DNA of 33,051 nucleotides from an uncultured Gammaproteobacteria bacterium (GTDB lineage: Bacteria > Pseudomonadota > Gammaproteobacteria > CAMYKB01). A program made the translations under genes and the position numbers. Every line of letters begins with the position of its first letter. The first letter of the stretch is position 1. Positions 9,398-18,243 of this stretch are shown piece after piece. The stretch is taken from positions 1-33,051 of the forward strand of contig CAMYKB010000029.1 of the NCBI GenBank assembly GCA_947258875.1, in the 5' to 3' direction. Under the pieces are notes generated by a model. That model was not told the DNA's origin. It worked only from the letters and a program-made list of their open reading frames with translations, and ran no database searches.

Positions 9398-9621
9398 TTC
9401 ACCGCAGAAACGCAAGGGACGTAGAGAAAACCAAGTTGTTGCTTCTCATCCCCCATCCACCGCGTGGGAATGCATACCTTGGTCTTGGCTAACCCCGGTA
9501 TGGGTTCCCACGGAGACCATGGAAACCCGAAAAAAGAGCTGACATAGCGCAAAGGATGCAAAGTAAAGATCAAAAAATATGTTACGAACTTTCTTTGCGT
9601 CGTTTGCGCCTTCGCGGTGAA
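9398..9621. repeat. Non-coding inverted-repeat element (MITE-like)
   Basis: The 29-base left end (9398-9426, TTCACCGCAGAAACGCAAGG...) is an imperfect inverted copy of the right end (9593-9621), with about 21 of 29 positions matching by eye. Inside are two further pairings. AGCGCAAAGGATGCAAAGTAAA (about 9546-9567) pairs imperfectly with the right end. CCGCGTGGGAATGCATACC (about 9461-9479) pairs with GGTATGGGTTCCCACGG (about 9498-9514). No reading frame or transposase is evident. Related GCAAAGGACGCAAAG and CGTGGGAATGCATAC words are, from memory, common dispersed intergenic repeats in gammaproteobacteria. It lies between uvrD and ubiB. Confidence 0.6.
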
Positions 9622-9628
9622 ATCTTCC

Positions 9629-11191
9629 TCAAAAAATCAGAATCGCAGCTACCACCAACACCGCGGCCCCCAGAATTGCGAGCACCGTGCGCCGGTTGGC
9701 GGTCTCGATTTCCTTGCGTATCTTTTTCAATTCCTCGCTGTGCCACTCGACCCTGGCTTGCCCGGCCTCTGCCTGCTTCATCAGCGAATAAATCATCTCG
9801 GGCATTTCCGGCAGTTTCTCTGCCAACATCGGCAGGTTTTTCTTCACACCTTTCAACAAACCGCGCATGCCAATCTGCTCGCTCATCCAGCGATCAAGGA
9901 AAGGCTTGGCGGTTTGCCACAGATCAAGTTCGGGATCGAGCTGGCGACCAAGACCCTCAATATTCAACAGGGTTTTCTGCAACAGCACTAACTGCGGTTG
10001 TACTTCCATATTGAATCGCCGCGCCGTCTGGAACAAGCGCAACAACAAATTTCCGAAAGAAATTTCATTTAAGGGTTTTTGAAAAATCGGCTCGCAGACG
10101 GTACGAATAGCCGACTCGAACTCATCTACACGTGTATCACCCGGCACCCAGCCGGACTCCAGATGTAATTCCGCAACACGCCGGTAATCACGGTTGAAAA
10201 AGGCGACAAAATTGCCGGCAAGATAACGCTGATCGGAAGGCGACAACGTTCCCATAATGCCAAAATCCACCGCAAGGTATTTTGGATTTTGCGGGTTATC
10301 ATAAGACACAAAAATATTACCGGGATGCATATCAGCATGAAAAAAATTATGCTGGAACACCTGCGTGAAGAATATCTTTACACCCCGCGCAGACAGCCTT
10401 TTCAGATCAACCCCATACTCACGTAACTTGCTTATATCACTGATCGGAATGCCATGGATGCGCTCCATAACAATGACATTGCGCCGCACATAGGGCCAAT
10501 AGACATCCGGCACATACAGGTCATCCGAATCCTCGAAGTTGCGACGCAACTGGCTTGCATTACCAGCCTCTCGCATCAGATCAAGTTCGTCTAGTATCGT
10601 TTTCTCATATTCGGCAACGACCTCTACCGGCCGCAGGCGCTGACCGTCAGCCCAGTAGCGTTGCGCCAATCGTGCGATCACGTACAGCAAACTAAGATCA
10701 CGTTTGATGATGACTTCTACATCCGGGCGCAGCACCTTTACCACAACATCGGAACCATCATCCATCTGCGCCGCATGTACCTGCGCAATAGACGCAGAAG
10801 CCAGCGCATTGATATCGAATGATTTGAAGATCTGGCTTACCGGCTTGTCGTAAGCCTTTTCAATGATTAGTTGCGCCTGCTCACCGGGAAACGGCGGCAC
10901 ACTATCCTGTAATTTCGCGAGCTCAATAGCAATATCGTCCGGTAGCAAATCTCGCCGGGTCGACAACATCTGTCCGAACTTTACGAAGATCGGGCCCAAG
11001 TCCTCCAACGTTCGCCGAATGCGTGCAGCATGAGAGAGTTTCTCTTTGCGGAACCAGTGCCACGGCAACAAATAGAGTAGGAAACGCACCGGCCGAAACA
11101 GGTGGATCGCAAGCACAACCTCTTCCAAACCGTGGCGCACCAACACAATATTAATGTGTATCAAGCGCAGTATCTGACCGGGGCGCAGCAA
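9629..11191 (-). CDS. ubiB: UbiB, ubiquinone-biosynthesis atypical kinase/ATPase
   Basis: 520 residues from a TTG at 11191. UbiB is an ABC1/ADCK-family protein supporting ubiquinone synthesis at the membrane. The longer frame (to 11305) adds 38 residues unlike UbiB and lies wholly inside ubiJ. From the TTG the protein begins LLRPGQILRLIHINIVL, as family members do, and GGGGAG lies eight bases upstream. The family KxGQ motif is seen in FVKFGQMLSTRRDLLP, the Ala-rich nucleotide loop in ALASASIAQVHAA, and DFG in AVDFGIMG. The C-terminus has a transmembrane segment (TVLAILGAAVLVVAAILI). The TTG follows the ubiJ stop by one base, so translation of the two is probably coupled. Confidence 0.93.
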   Translation of the reverse strand: MLRPGQILRLIHINIVLVRHGLEEVVLAIHLFRPVRFLLYLLPWHWFRKEKLSHAARIRRTLEDLGPIFVKFGQMLSTRRDLLPDDIAIELAKLQDSVPPFPGEQAQLIIEKAYDKPVSQIFKSFDINALASASIAQVHAAQMDDGSDVVVKVLRPDVEVIIKRDLSLLYVIARLAQRYWADGQRLRPVEVVAEYEKTILDELDLMREAGNASQLRRNFEDSDDLYVPDVYWPYVRRNVIVMERIHGIPISDISKLREYGVDLKRLSARGVKIFFTQVFQHNFFHADMHPGNIFVSYDNPQNPKYLAVDFGIMGTLSPSDQRYLAGNFVAFFNRDYRRVAELHLESGWVPGDTRVDEFESAIRTVCEPIFQKPLNEISFGNLLLRLFQTARRFNMEVQPQLVLLQKTLLNIEGLGRQLDPELDLWQTAKPFLDRWMSEQIGMRGLLKGVKKNLPMLAEKLPEMPEMIYSLMKQAEAGQARVEWHSEELKKIRKEIETANRRTVLAILGAAVLVVAAILIF

Positions 11192-11192
11192 C

Positions 11193-11822
11193 CTAGTTCT
11201 CCCCGACCACGCCCATTTTCCGCTTGACACGTTCAAACCGTGCCTGCAGACGTTCGACATCGTCGCGCAGGGCATCGGCCTCGTCCATGAACTGCTCAAC
11301 CTCAAAACGTGTCGGCATCAGGCGTGCTTCTTCCTGCAGATATTCAGACAAATCCATACGCAATGAACTACGCGCATGTCCCATCCAGGATTTCACGCCA
11401 CGTATAAAATTGCCAAACTGGTGCGCCGCAGTGTCACCCATCGCCTTGGATACCAGTTCTTCCCAATCGATTTCCACCGAACCCAGAATAACGCTGAAGC
11501 TGGTGCCCAGCGCTGTATCGCCACTGATTTCTATACTGCCATCGGCAAACTGACGGCTCTTGTCTTTACTCATACCCAGGCGCGCCAACGCCATGGGGCC
11601 ACCACTGATCACGGCGTCCGCCTCGCCTTCATAATCGGCAAGCACCTGCACAGCATTGTCGACGGGTAATATATAAAGAGTGATCTCCAGGCCCCTGATC
11701 TCGAGGGCAATGACATTGTCATCCAGTTCTGCCAGGCGTGCCGCGGCATCGGCGTCCAGGCGCAGATAGCGGTTAATTGCTGTTTCTACTATTGAGGCTA
11801 CCAGGCTAGCGGCAGGAGTCAT
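11193..11822 (-). CDS. ubiJ: UbiJ, ubiquinone-biosynthesis accessory factor (SCP2 domain)
   Basis: 209 residues from the ATG at 11822, close to the usual length of about 200. AGCAGG lies upstream, and a GTG three codons earlier is possible. An upstream extension to 11912 would overlap ubiE and gives no UbiJ-like sequence. Residues about 15-110 look like the SCP2 lipid-binding fold (VIALEIRGLEITLYILP, ADAVISGGPMALARL). The C-terminal third is charged and helical, probably coiled coil (ADALRDDVERLQARFERV). UbiJ is a scaffold of the soluble Ubi complex. Its position between ubiE and ubiB is the standard gammaproteobacterial order. Confidence 0.9.
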   Translation of the reverse strand: MTPAASLVASIVETAINRYLRLDADAAARLAELDDNVIALEIRGLEITLYILPVDNAVQVLADYEGEADAVISGGPMALARLGMSKDKSRQFADGSIEISGDTALGTSFSVILGSVEIDWEELVSKAMGDTAAHQFGNFIRGVKSWMGHARSSLRMDLSEYLQEEARLMPTRFEVEQFMDEADALRDDVERLQARFERVKRKMGVVGEN

Positions 11823-11844
11823 CAGGTTTACCTGCTCATCATGG

Positions 11845-12588
11845 TCACAGCTTAAAGCCGCGATGCACGGCCACGATACCGCCGCTAAGATTGTAGTATT
11901 CGCAGCGCTCAAAACCGGCGTTCTGCATCATGTCCTTGAGTGTTTCCTGATCCGGGTGCATGCGGATGGACTCCGCCAGGTAACGGTAACTGTCGGCATC
12001 GCGCGCTACCACCTTACCCATAAGCGGCAACAGATTAAATGAGTAAAGATCGTAGGCCGGTTTCAACCAGTCATGCGGTTTGGAAAATTCCAGCACCAGC
12101 ACGCGGCCACCGGGCTTGAGCACTCGCTGTATAGCTTGCAGCGCGTTTTCCTTGCGAGTGACATTGCGTAGACCAAAAGCCATGGTGACACAATCAAAAT
12201 AATCGTCTGCGAAGGGCAGCGACTCTGCATCCGCCTGCACGTAACGCACATTTCCTGCGATCCCTTCATCAACCAACCGCTCGCGCCCACAGCACAGCAT
12301 GGAGGCATTGATATCCGACAACACCACTTCCCCCTGAGTACCCACCATGCGCGCCAGGCGTAGCGCAAGATCGCCGGTGCCGCCCGCCAGGTCAAGGATA
12401 CGCTGTCCTTTTTTGGCGCCGCTCAAGGACAGGGCATAGCGTTTCCATAAGCGATGCACGCCTAACGACATCAGGTCATTCATGACATCGTACTTGTCGG
12501 CAACCGAATGAAACACCTCGGCGACCTTGTGCACCTTTTCGTCTTCCGGTACCTGTTTGTAGCCGAAGTGGGTGGTTTTTTTAGTCAC
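11845..12588 (-). CDS. ubiE: UbiE, ubiquinone/menaquinone C-methyltransferase
   Basis: 247 residues. It methylates the benzoquinol (and demethylmenaquinol) ring using S-adenosylmethionine. Class I methyltransferase motif I is [14 protein letters not shown] at about 66-79. The family signatures [18 protein letters not shown] near the N-terminus and [15 protein letters not shown] in the middle are present, and the C-terminus is [12 protein letters not shown] as in most UbiE proteins. It heads ubiE-ubiJ-ubiB on the minus strand, with ubiJ starting 22 bases beyond its stop. Length and start agree with the family. Confidence 0.97.
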   Translation of the reverse strand: MTKKTTHFGYKQVPEDEKVHKVAEVFHSVADKYDVMNDLMSLGVHRLWKRYALSLSGAKKGQRILDLAGGTGDLALRLARMVGTQGEVVLSDINASMLCCGRERLVDEGIAGNVRYVQADAESLPFADDYFDCVTMAFGLRNVTRKENALQAIQRVLKPGGRVLVLEFSKPHDWLKPAYDLYSFNLLPLMGKVVARDADSYRYLAESIRMHPDQETLKDMMQNAGFERCEYYNLSGGIVAVHRGFKL

Positions 12589-12654
12589 TGAATTACCTGT
12601 AGATTTTTCATAATTAATAGCATCAAAACACCAGTTACAGCGGTCTTTTCTTTG

Positions 12655-12690
12655 GGTGATTTCTTTGTTGCTGTTGACAAAGAAATCACC
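12655..12690. repeat. Perfect 14-base inverted repeat between the DUF971 gene and ubiE
   Basis: GGTGATTTCTTTGT (12655-12668) and ACAAAGAAATCACC (12677-12690) are exact reverse complements around an eight-base loop. No T-run follows on either strand, so it is not an ordinary intrinsic terminator. The flanks (GAAGCGAAACAGAC and TTCGCAGCC words) look like a dispersed repeat rather than unique intergenic sequence. Confidence 0.6.
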
Positions 12691-12763
12691 TCGCCCGTGG
12701 CTGCGAATAGCCGCATGAAATTATCTCGCGAAGCGAAACAGACTTCTGCTTTGGCGTTAAAGT

Positions 12764-13129
12764 TCAAGCATCCACCTTGCGTTTATAACCGGTCTCTTCG
12801 AGGCGTTTTAAATAACTGCGCCAGTTCTCTTCCTGCTCCACGCCCAGTTTATAGAGATACTCCCAGGAAAAAATACCGGAATCGTGGCCATCATCAAACA
12901 CCAGTTTGATGGCGTAATGTCCCACCGGCTCGACTTCATTGATATTGACATCTTCCTTACCGATCTGCAGCACTTCCTGGCCCGGACCATGGCCCTGTAC
13001 TTCCGCGGAGGGTGAATTCACGCGCAGGTATTCGGCGGTCATTTCAAAATGCGAGCCGTCGTCGAATTTAATTTCCAGAACCCGCGATTTCTGGTGCAAC
13101 TGGATTTCTGTTGGTCTGGCCTTAGCCAT
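12764..13129 (-). CDS. DUF971 (GBBH-like N-terminal) protein
   Basis: 121 residues, with AGGAGA six bases before the ATG. The family is a small domain also found at the N-terminus of gamma-butyrobetaine hydroxylase, where it binds zinc, and in Fe-S carrier proteins. Visible family features are the start PTEIQLHQKSRVLEIKFDDG, the central AEYLRVNSPSAEVQGHG, and HDSGIFSWEYLYKLG near the C-terminus. The cellular role of the stand-alone form is not established. It sits 36 bases after hslU, probably co-transcribed with it, and hslVU-DUF971-ubiE is a common neighbourhood in these bacteria. Confidence 0.88.
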   Translation of the reverse strand: MAKARPTEIQLHQKSRVLEIKFDDGSHFEMTAEYLRVNSPSAEVQGHGPGQEVLQIGKEDVNINEVEPVGHYAIKLVFDDGHDSGIFSWEYLYKLGVEQEENWRSYLKRLEETGYKRKVDA

Positions 13130-13165
13130 GCTTTTCTCCTGGAATATATACTGTAAGTAGCGTAG

Positions 13166-14500
13166 CTATAGTATGTAGCGGCTGAGATCTTCATTTTTAG
13201 CCAGGTCACCAAGATGGGTATCCACATAGGTGGCATCGATGGTGACTGACTGCCCTGACTGGTCAGGTGCTGAGTAGGAAATGTCCTCAAGCAGACGTTC
13301 CATGACGGTATGCAGGCGGCGAGCCCCAATATTCTCGGTACTCTCGTTGACCTGGAAAGCAACCTGTGCGACCCGTTCCACGCCATCTTTCGAAAACGTC
13401 ACATCCAGGCCTTCGGTACCCATCAGGGCGATATACTGCTCGGTAAGCGAGGCATCCGGCTCGGTGAGGATACGGATAAAGTCCTCCGTCGTCAGCGCCT
13501 GTAATTCCACGCGGATCGGCAAACGCCCCTGCAATTCGGGTACCAGGTCGGAGGGTTTGGAAAGATGAAATGCGCCTGAGGCAATAAATAGCACATGATC
13601 CGTCTTCACTACGCCATACTTGGTGCTGACAGTGCAACCTTCCACTAATGGTAGCAGGTCCCGCTGCACACCTTCACGCGACACATCGGTACCACTGTAC
13701 TCCCCGCGCTTGGCAACCTTGTCGATTTCATCAATGAACACGATTCCATTTTGCTCGACATTATTAAGCGCCTGGGTTTTGAGGTCTTCTTCATTGATCA
13801 TCTTGTGCGCTTCTTCGTCGGTGAGTAACTTAAACGCCTTTTTCACCGGCATCTTGCGCAAGTTGGTGCGCCCGGAACCCATGTTCTGAAACATGTTTTG
13901 CAGTTGCCCCGCCATTTCCTCCATACCCGGCGGCGTCATGATCTCAACTCCAAGCGGCGTGGCCGACACCTCGATTTCTATCTCCTTATCATCAAGGTCA
14001 CCTTCACGCAATTTCTTACGAAATTTCTGCCGGGTTTCGGAATCGTCATGCACCGGCGTCTCGGTTTCAAACCCCATGCCGCGCGGACGCGGCAACAAAA
14101 CATCGAGGATGCGCTCTTCCGCGGCATCTTCAGCACGATGACGCAATTTCTCGACTTCAATTTCGCGCGTCATCTTTACCGCGGTTTCAACCAGGTCACG
14201 TATTATGGATTCGACATCTCGCCCAACATAACCCACCTCGGTAAATTTAGTGGCTTCCACTTTAATGAAAGGCGCATTGGCAAGTTTTGCCAGACGGCGG
14301 GCGATCTCGGTTTTACCGACGCCGGTCGGTCCGATCATTAAAATATTTTTGGGTGTGACCTCAACGCGTAGCGCTTCCGGCAACTGCAAACGCCGCCAGC
14401 GATCACGCAAGGCAATCGCAACGGCGCGCTTTGCGCTATCCTGGCCGATGATATGTTTGTCCAGTTCCTGGACGATTTCTCTGGGTGTCATTTGTGTCAT
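13166..14500 (-). CDS. hslU: HslU, ATPase subunit of the HslVU protease
   Basis: 444 residues from the ATG at 14500, which gives the family N-terminus [20 protein letters not shown]. An in-frame GTG at 14539 would add 13 residues ([13 protein letters not shown]) not typical of HslU. Neither start has a strong ribosome site, so the choice rests on family comparison. This AAA+ unfoldase feeds substrates to HslV. Walker A is GPTGVGKTE, Walker B is [10 protein letters not shown], the pore-loop GYVGRD is present, and the protein ends DLSRYIL, the tail that inserts into HslV. A gap of 221 bases separates it from hslV, longer than usual for this pair and enough for an internal promoter, though none is clear. 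Confidence 0.95.
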   Translation of the reverse strand: MTQMTPREIVQELDKHIIGQDSAKRAVAIALRDRWRRLQLPEALRVEVTPKNILMIGPTGVGKTEIARRLAKLANAPFIKVEATKFTEVGYVGRDVESIIRDLVETAVKMTREIEVEKLRHRAEDAAEERILDVLLPRPRGMGFETETPVHDDSETRQKFRKKLREGDLDDKEIEIEVSATPLGVEIMTPPGMEEMAGQLQNMFQNMGSGRTNLRKMPVKKAFKLLTDEEAHKMINEEDLKTQALNNVEQNGIVFIDEIDKVAKRGEYSGTDVSREGVQRDLLPLVEGCTVSTKYGVVKTDHVLFIASGAFHLSKPSDLVPELQGRLPIRVELQALTTEDFIRILTEPDASLTEQYIALMGTEGLDVTFSKDGVERVAQVAFQVNESTENIGARRLHTVMERLLEDISYSAPDQSGQSVTIDATYVDTHLGDLAKNEDLSRYIL

Positions 14501-14721
14501 TAGTTTGTATCGATCACGGAATTCCTGGGGTTTACCCACTATTCCGTAGTTAAGAAGTCAAGAGTTACGCCGAATGATAAGACCTACGCCATACACCATA
14601 AAATAATACATTGACCGGTGTGGCCCAGCCGTCCTCAGTAACTGCTCCTGCGCTGTCCTAATTACGGGCTTCCTGCCCTAATGCGCTACTCTATCTCCTC
14701 TATCCATGGAGTCGTCTGTGA

Positions 14722-15255
14722 CTAGAGCTCCTCTATTGAAAGATTACGATTAGTATAAATGCAGATATCAGCGGCAATATTCAATGCCTTCTCTACAATT
14801 TCACGGGCATCGAAATCGGTGTTCTCCAACAAGGCACGTGCCGCGGCCTGTGCAAACGGACCACCAGACCCCATAGCCACCAGGTTGCCCTCCGGCTCGA
14901 TCACGTCCCCGTTACCTGAAATGATCAATGAGGTATTACTATCGGCAACCGCCAGCAGGGCCTCCAATCGCCGTAACATGCGGTCGGTACGCCAATCTTT
15001 CGCCAATTCCACCGCCGCCCGAGTCAAATTGCCGCTGTGCTTTTCGAGTTTGCCCTCGAAGCGCTCAAACAGGGTGAAGGCATCGGCAGTACCCCCGGCA
15101 AAACCAGCGATGACGCTATCTTTGTAAAGACGGCGCACCTTGCTCGCATTGCCCTTCATAACGGTATTGCCCAGGGTCACCTGGCCGTCGCCACCCAGCA
15201 CCACCTTGCCGTTACGGCGTACTGATACGATAGTTGTTCCGCGATATTGTTCCAA
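14722..15255 (-). CDS. hslV: HslV, peptidase subunit of the HslVU protease
   Basis: 177 residues starting at a TTG at 15255; no in-frame ATG lies close upstream and GGAGA is seven bases before the TTG. HslV is a proteasome-like threonine peptidase. The N-terminus [13 protein letters not shown] contains the nucleophile Thr exposed by removal of a short propeptide. [34 protein letters not shown] and [16 protein letters not shown] are family signatures. It lies between xerC (84 bases upstream) and hslU (221 bases downstream), all on the minus strand. Confidence 0.96.
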   Translation of the reverse strand: MEQYRGTTIVSVRRNGKVVLGGDGQVTLGNTVMKGNASKVRRLYKDSVIAGFAGGTADAFTLFERFEGKLEKHSGNLTRAAVELAKDWRTDRMLRRLEALLAVADSNTSLIISGNGDVIEPEGNLVAMGSGGPFAQAAARALLENTDFDAREIVEKALNIAADICIYTNRNLSIEEL

Positions 15256-15339
15256 AACCGGGTCTCCATCATTTCCCCATAAATCAGGGGAAGGTAGTGT
15301 ACACGATGGCGCGCACCGAGGCCTTAGCCGCGTTAACCA

Positions 15340-16257
15340 TTACTTGGGCGGACGTTTCTTGCCGCCGCGGGCGCGAGGATGAGCCTCGTCATAAACCCTG
15401 GCCAAGTGCTGGAAATCAAGGTGGGTATAGACTTGGGTGGTACTGATATCCGCATGGCCCAGCAATTCCTGCACGGCACGCAGATCACCGGAAGATTCCA
15501 GGAGATGACTGGCGAAAGAGTGGCGCAGCATGTGCGGATGCACGCTCTGGTCCATGCCCTGCTGCAAGGCCCATTTGCGTAGCCGTTGCTGCACACTGCG
15601 CGGTTGCAGGCGGCCACCCCGCTGGCTTACGAATAGTGCGACTTCATCCACGCCAGCGATGTCGGCGCGCACTTGCAACCAGCGCCGCAAGGCCTGACGT
15701 GCCATGCGACCCACTGGCACATCACGGGTCTTGTTACCCTTGCCGGTAACGCGTGCTAGACCACCAGCCAGGTCGATGTCGTGATTGTTCAGTGAAATTA
15801 TTTCCGCCAGGCGCAATCCGGATGAATACAATAACTCCAACATAGCATGGTCGCGCAATGACAGAGGGTCATCCCTATCATTCGTTAACAACCTGCTCAC
15901 CTCGTCTGCATCCAACACCGAAGGCAGTTTGCGCGCCGTCTTGGGAGCCCGTACATCCGCCGCCGGATTGTATCTGACCTGCTTTTCACGCGAGAGAAAA
16001 CGATAATAACTGCGAATCGCTGAGAGCTTGCGCTGCAGGCTGCGGCCTGACATACCCTGGCGATGGAGTTGGGCGGCATAGGCGCGCACCAGATGTGTAT
16101 CCACATCCGACCACTGCGTGATGTTTTGTGAATCGGCAAACTCGGCGAAGCGAGTTAGGTCACGTTGGTAATTACTGAGGGTATGCCCGGAATAACGGCG
16201 TTCATCGGCAAGATAACGCAGGTAGCGCTGCAACCATGCATGCGCCTCTTTATCCAC
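15340..16257 (-). CDS. xerC: XerC, site-specific tyrosine recombinase
   Basis: 305 residues from a GTG at 16257; no ATG is available near the N-terminus. With XerD it resolves chromosome dimers at dif. The N-terminal SAM-like DNA-binding domain occupies about 1-105. The catalytic set of tyrosine recombinases is complete: R149 (SSGLRLAE), K173 (TGKGNK), H242 and R245 (HMLRHSFASHLL), H268 (LLGHADIST) and Y277 (TQVYTHLD). The start lies six bases after the DUF484 stop. DUF484-xerC adjacency is typical of gammaproteobacteria and supports XerC rather than XerD or an integrase. No dif-like site was recognised nearby. Confidence 0.96.
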   Translation of the reverse strand: MDKEAHAWLQRYLRYLADERRYSGHTLSNYQRDLTRFAEFADSQNITQWSDVDTHLVRAYAAQLHRQGMSGRSLQRKLSAIRSYYRFLSREKQVRYNPAADVRAPKTARKLPSVLDADEVSRLLTNDRDDPLSLRDHAMLELLYSSGLRLAEIISLNNHDIDLAGGLARVTGKGNKTRDVPVGRMARQALRRWLQVRADIAGVDEVALFVSQRGGRLQPRSVQQRLRKWALQQGMDQSVHPHMLRHSFASHLLESSGDLRAVQELLGHADISTTQVYTHLDFQHLARVYDEAHPRARGGKKRPPK

Positions 16258-16263
16258 AGCAGG

Positions 16264-16968
16264 TTATGAGAGATGCGCCCGTACTGCGCAGCTGATCAGT
16301 TCGCCCAAATAACCCAGGAATAGGGTACCCATGCCACTGCGGAAACGGTCGTTATCAGCGCTGCCCATGGCGAGCACGCCCAGATCCTGGGTATCGCTTA
16401 CCAACGGGACCATCACGGAAGATGCCACTTCAGGTACTACGTCTGGAAACAGGTATGCGAGTTGTGGGTCACCGGGGCGGGTGCAGGCCGGACGCTTGCT
16501 CTCAAACAACTGGTCGAACATGGCTGCTTCAGGTTGATCGCTGCGCATGAAGTGCAGGCTGGCATCGTCATCGCCCTGCACAATATCAAGTAAGCGGATG
16601 GCAACATGCGTATGCGTAAATTCGTTGCGCAGGATTTCCTTACTAATAGAAACCACATCATCAAGCGTTTCGGCTTCCATCAGTCCCAGCGCGAGGCGAT
16701 GCAGGCGTGAGCTGAGACCTTCATTGTCACGCGCAACCTCAACCAGGTCCATCAATTTACGTTCAAGTCGGTTGTTTTTAGCACGCAAGACCTCGACTTG
16801 ACGTTCTACCAGTGATACCACGCCACCGCTAGCAGGATGCGGCAATTTAATCATTTCCAGCAATCCAGTGTGGCGCTCGAAAAAATCAGGATGGGCGCGC
16901 AGGTAGCGCACAATGTCGTCTTCGTTCAGACCCTCATGATTGAGGCCCGATGTACTGTTACTGGTCAT
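16264..16968 (-). CDS. DUF484 family protein (GAF-like)
   Basis: 234 residues. The family is conserved beside xerC in gammaproteobacteria; its function is not established. The N-terminal part contains the family signature [20 protein letters not shown], followed by a coiled-coil-like stretch ([21 protein letters not shown]). The C-terminal half looks like a GAF domain ([21 protein letters not shown]). The ATG at 16968 overlaps the dapF stop by four bases, so translation is probably coupled with dapF. Confidence 0.92.
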   Translation of the reverse strand: MTSNSTSGLNHEGLNEDDIVRYLRAHPDFFERHTGLLEMIKLPHPASGGVVSLVERQVEVLRAKNNRLERKLMDLVEVARDNEGLSSRLHRLALGLMEAETLDDVVSISKEILRNEFTHTHVAIRLLDIVQGDDDASLHFMRSDQPEAAMFDQLFESKRPACTRPGDPQLAYLFPDVVPEVASSVMVPLVSDTQDLGVLAMGSADNDRFRSGMGTLFLGYLGELISCAVRAHLS

Positions 16969-17789
16969 ATATTAATAGTGCCCTCGAACACCCGAGTTGC
17001 CGGGCCGGTCATAATGACCGGCGTACCCTCGCCTTGCCAGCTTATCATAAGCCGGCCACCGGGAAGATCAACCGCCACCCGCCTGTCGAGTAAGCCCTGA
17101 ATCTGTCCGGCAACCACTGCAGCGCAAGCGCCGGTACCACAGGCCAGGGTCTCGCCAACCCCACGCTCATAGACGCGCAGGCGAATACGCTCTCGGTCAA
17201 CAACCTCCATAAACCCCACATTAACACGCGCCGGAAAATGCGCGTCGGCTTCCAGCCGGGGCCCTAACTCAGTCACAGGGGCGGTCTGAACATTATCCAC
17301 GCGCAACACCATATGAGGATTTCCCATCGACACGGCGCCAAATTCGATCACCTCATCTTCGACCTCAAGCCGGTAGTTTGTGGCTCTCGCATCCATTTTA
17401 AGCGGAATTTCATCTGGCATCAGTTTTGGCGTCCCCATATCGACTGTAACCTGATCGTCCGCTTCGAGCGTCAATTCGATAAGCCCCGCCGCGGTTTCGA
17501 CCCTGGTGTGCGCCTTGTCGGCCAAACCCTCGTCACGCACGAAACGGGCAAAAGCGCGCGCGCCGTTACCGCATTGCTCCACTTCGTTGCCGTCCGCATT
17601 AAAAATACGGTAACGAAAATCAGCGTCCGGAGTCTGTGGCTGTTCAACCAGCAACACCTGGTCACAACCCACACCAAGCCGCCGGTTGGCGATGAACCGG
17701 AGCTGCTCGGGGCTCAGATCAACCGCCTGATTAATGCCATCAATCACGACGAAATCATTTCCCAAACCATGCATTTTGGTGAATTTCAT
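16965..17789 (-). CDS. dapF: Diaminopimelate epimerase
   Basis: 274 residues from the ATG at 17789 ([18 protein letters not shown], the family start); a GTG at 17798 would add three residues. It converts LL- to meso-diaminopimelate for lysine and peptidoglycan synthesis. Both active-site cysteines are visible, in [13 protein letters not shown] and [13 protein letters not shown], as is SMGNPHMVL. It leads the dapF-DUF484-xerC unit. In many relatives lysA lies immediately upstream of dapF; here lysA is about 9.4 kb away, with an accessory block between. Confidence 0.96.
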   Translation of the reverse strand: MKFTKMHGLGNDFVVIDGINQAVDLSPEQLRFIANRRLGVGCDQVLLVEQPQTPDADFRYRIFNADGNEVEQCGNGARAFARFVRDEGLADKAHTRVETAAGLIELTLEADDQVTVDMGTPKLMPDEIPLKMDARATNYRLEVEDEVIEFGAVSMGNPHMVLRVDNVQTAPVTELGPRLEADAHFPARVNVGFMEVVDRERIRLRVYERGVGETLACGTGACAAVVAGQIQGLLDRRVAVDLPGGRLMISWQGEGTPVIMTGPATRVFEGTINI

Positions 17790-17966
17790 GCTGCTCACTA
17801 TCTACCAATTGATCCAAATCCAAACCGGGCTCGTATCATTTTTTGTGACCGATGTTGCCAGATTATGACGGCTTTACCGGTCTTTTCCCAATGCAGGCCC
17901 AGTTTCGACTTGCAGGCCTGCTATATAGATATGCGATATACCCCAAAATCCTATAGGAGAGAAGCA
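17790..17966. promoter_or_regulatory. Divergent control region between dapF and bufA
   Basis: The 177 bases separate leftward dapF from rightward bufA and must hold both promoters. A perfect ten-base palindrome GCAGGCCTGC lies at 17912-17921, followed by an AT-rich stretch CTATATAGATATGCGATATA that could hold the bufA -10 element. TGTGACC near 17845 could be part of an ECF-type -35 element. These are candidates by eye only. Confidence 0.35.
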
Positions 17967-18236
17967 ATGAATAACTCTAAGACCACTGCCAGCACTGCAA
18001 TCGCTGGCGTAATCGCTCTCGGTATGATGGCCGCTTCAGGCAACGCCCTTGCCGGCAAGCCGGGTTTCGAGAAATGCCAGGGTATTGCCAAGACGGGAAT
18101 GAATGATTGCGGCACCAGCAAGCACTCTTGCGCAGGCCAGGCCAAGACCGACGGCGATGCCGAAGAGTGGGTGTATGTACCTGAAGGGACCTGCAAAAAG
18201 ATTGTCGGCGGCACAATCAAGCAAGCCAAAAAATAA
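17967..18236 (+). CDS. bufA: BufA, bufferin-type RiPP precursor (DUF2282)
   Basis: 89 residues from the ATG at 17967, with AGGAGA six bases upstream; the longer open frame to 17313 is a shadow across dapF. Residues 1-29 are a signal peptide ending GNALA. The short mature peptide has four cysteines, C37, C48, C55 and C76, in the DUF2282 contexts [21 protein letters not shown] and VPEGTC. Bufferins are copper-binding peptides whose cysteines are partly converted to thiooxazole rings by a DUF692 enzyme; as I recall, the two central cysteines are modified and the outer two form a disulfide. The next two genes encode the expected DUF692 and DUF2063 proteins. The mature peptide is expected in the periplasm, binding copper. 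Confidence 0.9.
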   Translation: MNNSKTTASTAIAGVIALGMMAASGNALAGKPGFEKCQGIAKTGMNDCGTSKHSCAGQAKTDGDAEEWVYVPEGTCKKIVGGTIKQAKK

Positions 18237-18243
18237 TCCTGTT

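Noticed and set aside
11192-11305. N-terminal extension of UbiB
   Set aside because: The extra 38 residues lie inside ubiJ and do not resemble UbiB; the TTG at 11191 gives the family N-terminus.
12655-12690. Hairpin as an intrinsic terminator
   Set aside because: No T-run on either side and the stem is AT-rich; listed as a repeat instead.
15340-16257. Tyrosine recombinase as a mobile-element integrase
   Set aside because: Length, the complete XerC motif set and the DUF484 neighbour indicate the housekeeping XerC.
17313-17966. Long plus-strand extension upstream of bufA
   Set aside because: It lies across dapF; the signal peptide and ribosome site fix the bufA start at 17967.
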